Below, one piece after another: positions 57,343-64,000 of a DNA stretch of 64,000 nucleotides. Made by a program: the position numbers and the translations under genes. The notes beneath the pieces are model-generated. The model worked only from the letters and a program-made list of their open reading frames with translations, was not told the DNA's origin and searched no databases. This DNA is from Ornithodoros turicata (Eukaryota; Arthropoda; Arachnida; Ixodida; Argasidae). Each line of letters starts with the position of its first letter. Position 1 is the stretch's first letter. The DNA lies in assembly GCF_037126465.1 (NCBI RefSeq), contig NC_088201.1, positions 230,412,258 through 230,476,257 of the forward strand. Direction: 5' to 3'.

Positions 57343-57352
57343 CATTACTACT

Positions 57353-57358
57353 CATGAG
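57353..57358. other. Target-site duplication, right copy (CATGAG)
   Basis: An exact copy of 41842-41847, directly after CATTACTACT. Confidence 0.9.
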
Positions 57359-57463
57359 GGGTCAACAAAGAGCCCGCACCGAAATGCTTCCACGTCATGG
57401 CCCCTTGTCTTCATTAAGGCAATGTACCTCTCAACGGCAGCATGTTCATTGGAGATTCCATAC
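57359..57463 (-). pseudogene. YqaJ-like nuclease, middle exon (other side of the palindrome)
   Basis: On the minus strand the exon starts after a GTGCAG acceptor at 57464 and encodes YGISNEHAAVERYIALMKT ... CGLFVDP, the conserved N-E-H-x-A and G-L-F motifs of YqaJ. It then hits the palindrome insertion. Across one copy of the 6-bp CATGAG duplication the reading continues into CPWLG on the far side, showing that both parts were one gene. Confidence 0.8.
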
Positions 57464-57574
57464 CTGCACAAGCAATGAGAGGCTATCGCTCGAACATATG
57501 TTTATATGTTAATGTGCATTATATTTTGTAACATGCAAAGATACAGGCAATGTACAGATGACCTATGTACTTAC

Positions 57575-57657
57575 TGGATCGCTCGTACACGGGACAAGTC
57601 CTTGTGCGTCGTCAGTGTCTTCAGACCTTTTTCTGTCCATGTGGACCGCTTGACAAC
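57575..57657 (-). pseudogene. YqaJ-like nuclease, upstream exon fragment
   Basis: The minus strand encodes STWTEKGLKTLTTHKDLSRV and RAIQ, ending at a perfect ATCCA|GTAAGT donor (57575/57574). A 111-base intron (57464-57574) links it in phase to YGISNEHAA of the next exon. The upstream side is cut by the foldback copy end at 57657. N-terminal exons were not found. Confidence 0.65.
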
Positions 57658-57697
57658 AACCGAAGTCCGAATGACACGTTTTTTGAAACACCCTGTA
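57657..57697. repeat. Solo end of a foldback copy
   Basis: AAGTCCGAATGACACG...CACCCTGTA is the reverse complement of the first bases of the adjacent foldback (57698-) and matches its right end, so it is an additional, inverted copy end joined at a shared TA. Confidence 0.75.
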
Positions 57698-58601
57698 TAC
57701 ATGGTGTTTCAAAGAACGTGTCATTCGGACTTGATAAAAAAACGGGGCGACGGAAAAATACGGGGTAAACGGCACTTGTGTGGCAACTGAATTTGCCACC
57801 TTGAAAAAATATTTTCATCTGATTTTAATTAAAATAAATTGAATTTCTTTAATTGAACTCCAAAATTTCCCAAGTCAACCTCACGTTTTTTTTAGAGAAT
57901 TAGAGAGCCCGTAGCGAACTTAGTCAGATCCACCAAGAAATCCGTTCGATATTGGAAAGGGAACTGCCCAAAAAAAGTCCCGAAATTGAGGCTTCAAAGT
58001 TTCGGGTATTCAACGGCGCACGAAATCAGACGCAAAGATTCGTGGAGAGGAGGACTTGCTCCTGCCCACATGAAAGATAGAAGGTCGAAAAAAAAAGCAG
58101 GGCGGGAAAAAAAGAGGCGGAATCATTTTTGTTTGCCGCTTATCAACGTATGGTGGAATGTCACCCGCCTTGTTATCGGCGCGTCTTGTGCTGCACGCCG
58201 GTCCGGCGACAAACTGCTCTAGCTCCATAGGGGCAGGAACATGTCCTGCCCTTCGCGCATCTTTGCGACTGATTTGGTGCGCTGTTGAATACCCGAAACT
58301 CTGAAGCCTCAACTTCTGTACTTTTTTTGGGCAGTTCCATTTGCAATATCGAGCGGACATCTTCGTGAATCTGAATAAGTTCGCTACGGGCTCTCAAATT
58401 CTGTAAAAAAAAACGTTAGATTGACTTGGGAAATTTTGGAGTTCAATTAAAGGAATTCAATTTATTTCAATTAAAACCAAATGAAAATATTTTTGCAAGA
58501 TGGCAAATTCAGGTGCCACACAAGTGCCGTTTACCACGTATTTTTCCGTCGCCCCGTTTTTTTATAAAGTGCGAATGACACGTTTTTTGAAGCACCCTGT
58601 A
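57698..58601. mobile_element. Foldback element, mariner-like TA-flanked
   Basis: Left arm about 57698-58060 and right arm about 58215-58601 are reverse complements with moderate divergence. The tips are TACATGGTGTTTCAAAG and, reversed, TACAGGGTGCTTCAAAA, flanked by TA. Shared inner words include CGTGTCATTCG, AACGGGGCGACGGAAAAATA and GGAACTGCCCAAAAAAAGT. It has no transposase. It lies in the YqaJ gene. Confidence 0.85.
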
Positions 58602-58602
58602 T

Positions 58603-58669
58603 AATCCGAATGAATCAGCTGGACTAGAAAGCATGGTAGGTTTTCTAGTCCAGCTAACTCATTCTGATT
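58603..58669. repeat. Hairpin with about 28-bp arms
   Basis: CAGCTGGACTAGAAA and TTTTCTAGTCCAGCT are separated by GCATGGTAGG; pairing continues outward with mismatches (AATCCGAATGAAT / ACTCATTCTGATT). Confidence 0.85.
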
Positions 58670-58790
58670 GTATATCAACTGTGAAACAGAATTTCAGGAT
58701 CATTTTTGTGTATTGGTCTTCATATTCTTTAAGCTTATTGCATCGCGAAAACGCCGGGAAAGGGGGAGAGCAGTGACACAGTGTATATAC

Positions 58791-58900
58791 CCTGTTTTGT
58801 TTTCCCCTTCGGTACCCGTAAGTCTTGGGTAAGAGTCTATTCCGCTGGAACCCGTACCAAAAGGGAAAACAAAAACAGTTCCAATAGAATAGACTCTTCC
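58791..58900. repeat. Two interleaved inverted repeats
   Basis: CCTGTTTTGTTTTCCCC...GGTACCC (58791-58817) pairs with 58851-58878, and AAGAGTCTATTCC (58831-58843) pairs with 58886-58900. The second pair lies partly inside and partly outside the first, a pseudoknot-like order. Confidence 0.65.
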
Positions 58901-59283
58901 TACTGGTTGAAGTGAGTGTCTCTCACAACGAGAGCGCATTCTCAGCGCAACAGCCCTTAGTGTTCGCTCCATGCTGAGCAGTGACCTGTACCTTGTTTTC
59001 ATGGACGCCACCACAGAGCAGCCATGTTCGCAAAGTACATCATGACTGATAAAAAAAAGAGAGAGAGAAAGAACTTTCATAACTTTAGTGCTCAGGAGTA
59101 GACGTCTAGTTGTGAGGAAGCTTCCTAATAAAGCCGCCCAAATTTTGGAGATAGCTTCAGCAGAACCAGCAAATCCAAAACGGGGTTAAGTCCGGGCCAC
59201 TCTGCAAACGCTGCTACATCTGCGGCGGCCATCCTGGTGCTGGGGGTCACCATGCGTTTGAATATGAGGCGCCCTTTTATGCT

Positions 59284-59412
59284 GACGTGGCATGCCGGAC
59301 TGGGAGGTGTCACGGGTTCGAATCTCGGAGGAAGCTGTGCTGTCTGAGGCTGGGCTTTCCTCGTACACTTGACAAATGTCAGCACAGTTGCCTATGAAGT
59401 CAGTCCAGAACA
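59284..59412 (+). mobile_element. tRNA-derived SINE, 5' part
   Basis: A GGTTCGAATCT B box at about 59330 follows GGACTGGGAGG. The continuation GGCTGTGCTGTCTGAGG-like and CAGCACAGTTGCCTATGAAG matches tick tRNA-derived SINEs as I remember them. The end, CCTATGAAGTCAGTCC, overlaps the start of the other SINE piece at 62022. Seen here: GAAGCTGTGCTGTCTGAGG. No tail is present. Confidence 0.6.
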
Positions 59413-62021
59413 TTTCTTGAAAATAGCGAGCAACAAGCAGTAGTTATGATGTGACTGTGAACAGCAGGCACATTATCGCCGATGTTCTTTCCACTTGTAC
59501 GTACATCAGCTAAGGAGTTCAGAACAGGACGAATAGAAAAGCAACGAAACGTCGGGTTGCTTATCGTTAAGGAATAACAAGTGAAGATAATGTCCCATGC
59601 TTAGATGTAATTTATATCGCATCAAATACATTGCGGTGTAGTACATATGATCGCGGTATTTGATGAGGCAATCGTCTGTAAAGCACTGCGCGGTTCTACG
59701 TTTTTCACCCGGTCAGTGTCCGAAGCGACGGGGGTTGTATCTGACCCGTGTTTACACCGTGGAAAACTGTTTATCCGCGCACTTGGTGCGCTTCCCTACT
59801 TATCCCGACCACTTACCGGCCTAATAAAACGCGAAAGAATACGCATCACGATATCGATAATATCGATAATTCTTGCATTGTGCACGAGTCTGACTCCTGT
59901 GCTCTAACCTGTGAATCACGGTGAGAAACGGTTTCTGAAAACTGTGTGAAATGAGAAAATATAATATCCAATGATTTGTTGCTGCTGATTTCTCTATTGA
60001 AACCGTGCTGTCTCGGGTTATACTGTGAGGTCCTGTAGTGGCCCTCATACAGCATACTTGCGCCTGGACGCGGTCCTTATGCGATAGCCGATTTCGAATG
60101 CGAGAAAACAAGCACAGTTAGATTGCAAGGAATAGCCATTGCACTTCGTGTAATCAAATGTAGGCGTATTTTACAACCACTGATTTATGGAAGCCCCCTT
60201 ACTAATACCCTCAGTTGTTTGGGGTCAGGTTTTGGGTCCAATTGCGGCTGAGGAGGCTATCAGCTTTTCGGCGGGGTACAAGTTGTACAAGTTGCTTATA
60301 GATTGTGCACGCGCAGCGAGCGAACGCCCAACACATTGCCAATGCTACTGGAAGGCTTCCCCGAAACGCAAATATCCCTCAAGTCTGAGCGAGAATACGG
60401 CAATATGCACAGACCGACCACTGTTGCATCGGTTATGATCATTGTTGTAAGCAACAAATTATCAATTGCAAGAGAGTGAGAGAGAACCTCAGCAAGCAAC
60501 GACCTTGCACTGAGATCGTGATGTCTTTGATAAACCACCCATCGACAGTGTTCCGATTCTCGGCCGGCGCGGTGCGATCCTCTGCATTTCACGGAAAGGG
60601 CATATGATACGTAATACGGGAGTTCCTCGGATCCGCACAAAAATCCTTCCGCAAGGCGCGCAGCGAGCTTCAGCGCATCCATTTAAACAATCGCACGTGG
60701 TCGAGTGCCAAGGCCGCGACCAAGCGCTCCCATGCATTTGATAGTCCGGTAAGCACACCAGTCATTCTAGCTCACCATACCTCCAGTTTTGTTTTCCCAT
60801 AACATTTGTGCAAATACTGGCTGCCAAACTGAAGATCCGTTCAGCTTCGGCGCTGGAAGAAACGACAGTCCGCAATTATCTGTATGCACGTGTAGGCAGC
60901 GGTCCCGTGCAACTGCCAGTCATAAAAACTGCCAAAAAATTTTGCCACACACAAACTGAACTTCGTAGGCCCAGGCATCTCGAACACACTTCCCGTAGGA
61001 CTCAGACATACAACCAGTTTCTTTACATTCAAACGGCGACTACGAGCTTTTCTCTGCTTAGATTTATGAACAAGTGTATTTATTCCCGTGATCTGTTGTT
61101 GAAAAAGGAAAAAAAAAGCGCATTTTTCCAACTTATTTTATGTGTACAATCTTTCACTGTGTGTTTCTCTTTTCATTTATTTTGTTCTCGTGGCTAACCC
61201 CAAGATGCATTGTACGTCTTGTTTCGTACTAATAATGTGTAAATCTGAGACTGCATGACAGGCTTGACCTCGCAGTCCCACATCTAATTTGTGTACATGA
61301 TGCTAAATAAGAAATTCTTGAATCTGAATGTGAAGGAGTGAGTCTCTGCCTGATGGCCTACGGGTGTTCGATTGTCCCGTCATATTTGTTGTCACGAAAT
61401 CCCGGGACTTCGGGACGTCAAAAATTAGCCGGGATCCCGGGATAGCCCGATCGACAACCCCAATGAGAACGGTAAAGGAATCTCTGAATTTGCAAGTGTG
61501 CCCTCCACGTCGCCCTCTGTGTTTGGATCCTTGATAGAGGGATTCTAAAGTGAATGGCCAACGGCTCAGAGACCGTGTACTTTGCTCAAAGCATGTAACT
61601 TGAATACTTCAGCTGCGTAATAGCTCTTAAGTACATTGAACATTTTTTTCAGCAATCGGATTTTAAACATTGCTGTTGTGGGGAAAACTTCCGAGAAGAT
61701 TGTCGGCTGATACCGAGTATAGTAAAGCTTTCCGGGTTTGTGTTTCCGGACGCGACCGCCCTTTTAAGATCTCTTGTCCAGGGCATATTCCTTATCCTTG
61801 CAAGCGATGACAACCACCGGACGGAAACTGCTAGTGCGACGACGGCAAGAACAATAAAAGAACAACGTTTTTAAAGATGATCGATGGGGCGATACTCTAC
61901 CCAAAGGAGAACAACAATGGCACTACAGGTGACAATAAGATGATATTAGGTATCAAATGTCATCGTAGCCAATGGCACAGCTATTTTAAGCGCACGTCGT
62001 GGAGCATGACATAGTTTCCCC
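59413..62021. other. No confident gene
   Basis: Frames here show no known domain. TATGGTGAGCTAGAATGA-type sequence occurs near 60750-60778 on minus and at 38613-38636 on plus, so a short dispersed repeat is shared. At 61385-61450 there are repeated CGGGACTTCGGGAC / CGGGATCCCGGG words. A possible LINE-like tail (AATTCTTGAATCTGAATG) ends near 61332. Confidence 0.35.
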
Positions 62022-62147
62022 TGAAGTCGGCCCTGGACGCATACTAACCCCCACTCCTTCCTGCTGTCCTCTCTCATCTGCCCACGTCTGTACGCTAATC
62101 ATAGCGACTGTTGCTTCGCGGTGCTAACACAGAATTTTAAAAAAAAA
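62022..62147 (+). mobile_element. tRNA-derived SINE, 5'-truncated 3' part with poly(A)
   Basis: CCCCTGAAGTCGGCCCTGG and the rest (CGCATACTAACCCCC, GTTGCTTCGCGGTGCTAAC) end in AATTTTAAAAAAAAAC. The first bases correspond to the last bases of the SINE piece at 59284, so the two pieces together cover one consensus. Confidence 0.7.
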
Positions 62148-62478
62148 CGTTTCTGTTAAAGCTGTGGCCGATAGTGGTTTCCCTCTGTGACTTCCCTGTG
62201 ACTTCCGTCACCTGGCGGGTTCTTTGGCTCCAAGCATTTCGTGATGAGCTGATTCGCTCGGCAAGAATGGATTGTTTTCGATTGAGTCGCTGTTATGTCC
62301 TGCATTGTGAAGTGAATGAATGATGAGTTTGATGACGAGGAATGAAGGGGCCAACTGACAACGAAGCCAAATTTATTGGCTGTCAAGGCGACGCGCCCGC
62401 ATGCTAGAGGGCCAGTTCTTCGTCTGAGGCTACTCGCTGGCAGGGACCGTAGGTTACAACTTCTGTTCATCCTTCCAG

Positions 62479-62529
62479 GAGATCGACGCCATCTTTGGAA
62501 GATTTGCACGCCCTATGTTGAAGAGACAG
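62479..62529 (+). other. Candidate short exon (17 codons)
   Basis: It is bounded by a strong acceptor (TTCATCCTTCCAG|GAG) and donor (CAG|GTATGC). The 51 bases encode EIDAIFGRFARPMLKRQ in phase 0. A 71-base intron would join it to the frame at 62601. No family is recognised. Confidence 0.3.
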
Positions 62530-62600
62530 GTATGCGAAATGGCAACATTTTATCATTGGATTTGTTTTCTGAATGCCTTTTGAAATATTTTATTCTGCAG

Positions 62601-62735
62601 ATAAGCAAGAGTGACGACCAGGCTGGTCTGAGTGCCCGAAAGAGGCAGTGTGGGGAGGAGCAGGACAAGGCAAGTTCTCAGATCTCGGCAGATAATCATG
62701 TAGAACGTAATACCTCCCCACAGAACGTAACATAA
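62601..62735 (+). other. Candidate terminal exon (44 codons)
   Basis: It follows ATTTTATTCTGCAG and encodes a hydrophilic tail ISKSDDQAGLSARKRQCGEE...NTSPQNVT ending in TAA at 62733. Together with 62479-62529 it could be the C-terminus of a gene on plus whose upstream exons are not recognised. Confidence 0.3.
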
Positions 62736-62789
62736 GAGAGTAGCATACTACATACGGACGGATCATGGCAGCTGAAGGAAAGGTATCAG

Positions 62790-62855
62790 CAGCGGGATTA
62801 GATCCCACGCCCTCTGACTGCTGGTCAGAGATGCTATCAATTAGACCGCTCTAGG
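62790..62855 (-). other. tRNA-like fragment (SINE or tRNA pseudogene)
   Basis: On the minus strand a D-arm-like GGTCTAATTGATAGCAT, a TCTGA/TCAGA anticodon-like stem and a T-arm-like GTGGGATCTAATCCCGC appear in order. The T loop lacks the usual TTCGAAT and no acceptor stem pairs, so a functional tRNA is unlikely. Confidence 0.35.
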
Positions 62856-62898
62856 AAGCACGTGGACACGCATTCTTTCTCCGGACATTTTCTCTTAA

Positions 62899-63579
62899 GG
62901 CTCATTCACACATGCGTTTCAAAAAGCGGCGCCGCCCCAGCGTTCGCGGCGCCGCCGAGAGGGGCCTGTCACACATAGTAGCCGAACGGCCATCCTGAAA
63001 ACGCGCTTCGTTGTTGTTGCTAGGTCAGGATCGTACCGACACTTCCAGCTTTCTTCTTCAAAATTTACATTGTGAAGCATGTTCTTCGTTTTATAATGAT
63101 CGTGAAGCATTTCTGCTGGAACCATCAATGGTAGGAACGACAGACGCGACAGAATAGCAGAGAAAGAACGACAGAAGAAGCGAGACACATGTGACCAACA
63201 CACGGTCACACACAAGTAGTACTTATTTTCGTCCATTCCGTGGTTTGCGCAAATTCCCAGCTCATCGTTGACAGCTCAGATACCAAACAACTATTGGTGA
63301 CAAGGTATTTACTCATGCGGTAACACACAAAAACGCACAAATTACAAACGATCCCGGCGTGGTATCAGGAGGCCCGCCGTTGCCGCCGGCGCCAAAAGGA
63401 AGTCATCCCTACCCCTCCGAGCGCTCCGATTGGTTATATGAAAAGCGTTCACGTTTCTAACCCTCAGAAGCTGCAGCGCGGAACGGTTCGCGAAAAGCGG
63501 CTGGAAACGCTCCGCGGGTAGCGTTTCGCGGCGCCGCAAACGCGAAACGCGTTCCAAAAACGCATCTGTGAACCCAGCT
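62899..63579. mobile_element. GC-rich MITE with GGCTCATTCACACATGCG ends
   Basis: The left end GGCTCATTCACACATGCG and, reversed, the right end GCTGGGTTCACAGATGCG are followed inward on both sides by GCGGCGCCGC-type sequence. The interior, 0.68 kb, has no conserved ORF. TTAA precedes the left tip but not the right one, so the target duplication is unresolved. Confidence 0.6.
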
Positions 63580-64000
63580 TTAGGCTGTGTTTCAATACTC
63601 GGCGCAGGAGAAGCTGTCTGAGTGGACAGCTAGATAGACGAATATCGGCGGAGATTTGGAACAGACTTGCGGACTTGGCGACGCTGTCGCCATGTGTCAT
63701 GGCCCGTAGGAACATCAATTCCGCACTTTGTTTAAACGCCGCGTAATTCGTTAATAAACGCTGAAATAATTCAGCTCGCATGTCGATGGATTCTCCCTGC
63801 GTATCGTTATATTGCAGAACACATAGTGACCTCAGTATCATTAGTTAACAATGATCGGCAAAAATGCCGGCACGGCTCATTCATATTACGGCGTAGCCAT
63901 TTAAGAAATACCGTTTCTTATATTTTCTTGATGTGTTCATATCACTCGTATATGTCTCCATTTCCTCATTCCTTTCCTGTTCCTTGCATTTCGTTGTTCT

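Larger units (their letters stand above)
41848..57352. mobile_element. Giant 15.5-kb palindromic (hairpin) element with 6-bp target duplication
   Basis: The left arm 41848-48760 (6913 bp) and the right arm 48813-57352 are reverse complements throughout; the right arm is longer only by a 1633-bp insertion (1628-bp LTR element plus 5-bp duplication). Removing it leaves 6907 bp. Arms differ by scattered substitutions, a few per several hundred bases where I compared them. Ends are AGTAGTAATG...CATTACTACT and are flanked by CATGAG at 41842-41847 and 57353-57358. No transposase, polymerase, integrase or capsid frame is seen; the longest arm frame is 174 codons and unlike any family. The 6-bp duplication, AG/CT tips and size resemble Maverick/Polinton, but this is inference. 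Confidence 0.9.
39029..57657. mobile_element. ISL2EU/IS4EU-type DNA transposon (THAP transposase plus YqaJ nuclease), split by a 15.5-kb insertion
   Basis: Two converging genes, a THAP-HTH-DDE transposase on plus and a YqaJ-like nuclease on minus, are the hallmark pair of the ISL2EU superfamily. Their 3' ends are about 190 bases apart (41212 and 41401). The giant palindrome at 41848-57352 separates the YqaJ C-terminus from its upstream exons, and a foldback at 57698-58601 cuts the gene again. Coordinates cover recognised coding parts only; the terminal inverted repeats were not found. Confidence 0.75.

Noticed and set aside
41848..57352. The palindrome as an assembly artefact (one strand joined to its own complement)
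   Set aside because: The arms differ by scattered substitutions, one arm alone has a complete LTR element with its own target duplication, and the outer junctions have an exact 6-bp duplication within a gene. A fold-over artefact would give none of these.
60808..61197. A 129-codon plus-strand frame
   Set aside because: Composition is mixed, no motif is seen and the end runs through an A-rich and T-rich low-complexity stretch.
62790..62855. A functional tRNA gene on the minus strand
   Set aside because: There is no pairing acceptor stem and the T-loop is altered, so a SINE piece or pseudogene is more likely.

Overview
The window reads as repeat-rich nuclear DNA of an arthropod, most likely a tick. 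I infer this from the mix of animal retroelements (Copia, Ty3/gypsy, BEL/Pao, Penelope-like, non-LTR), from spliced transposon genes with GT-AG introns, and from tRNA-derived SINE sequence that resembles ixodid tick SINEs as I remember them. No bacterial operons, rRNA genes, intact tRNA genes or CRISPR arrays are seen. No confident host gene is present; a few splice-flanked exon candidates are listed with low confidence.

Layout. 1-1.8 kb: 5' part of a Copia element on the minus strand, running off the left edge. 2.77-3.38 kb: a MITE. 5.7-7.3 kb: a broken Penelope-like element (reverse transcriptase, then GIY-YIG endonuclease) on the minus strand with hammerhead-like motifs and hairpins. 9.6-10.5 kb: paired hairpins and a short tandem repeat. 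12.6-20.0 kb: a complete-length but inactivated BEL/Pao retrotransposon with both LTRs. 22.0-23.6 kb: a decayed Ty3/gypsy pol on the minus strand, cut by a hairpin and by poly(A)-tailed junctions. 24.6-27.6 kb: two foldback elements, one split by a nested 1.2-kb transposon. 28.1-35.85 kb: a composite region bounded by perfect 14-bp inverted termini, with inner inverted repeats, a decayed tandem repeat and the 3' end of a non-LTR element. 39.0-57.7 kb: a two-gene DNA transposon of ISL2EU/IS4EU type (THAP-HTH-DDE transposase on plus, YqaJ-type nuclease on minus). 57.7-63.6 kb: more foldbacks, hairpins, SINE pieces and a GC-rich MITE.

The most striking object is at 41848-57352. It is a 15.5-kb near-perfect palindrome with two arms of about 6.9 kb and a 52-bp GC-rich centre, flanked by a perfect 6-bp target duplication (CATGAG). 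It sits inside the YqaJ nuclease gene of the ISL2EU-type element. The element starts AGTAGTAATG and ends CATTACTACT. Its size, 6-bp duplication and AG/CT ends resemble Maverick/Polinton elements, yet no polymerase, integrase or capsid gene is visible. Each arm carries seven perfect TGACGTCA sites where counted (left arm) and three copies of a motif matching the CTCF consensus next to CCAAT boxes. One arm alone was later hit by a 1.63-kb non-autonomous LTR element that carries only a gag-like ORF and has its own perfect 5-bp duplication.

The nesting gives a relative history: the ISL2EU-type element, then the giant palindrome inside it, then the small LTR element inside one arm. The mixture of sense and antisense transposon remnants and very long hairpins makes the region a plausible source of small RNAs, which is inference only.
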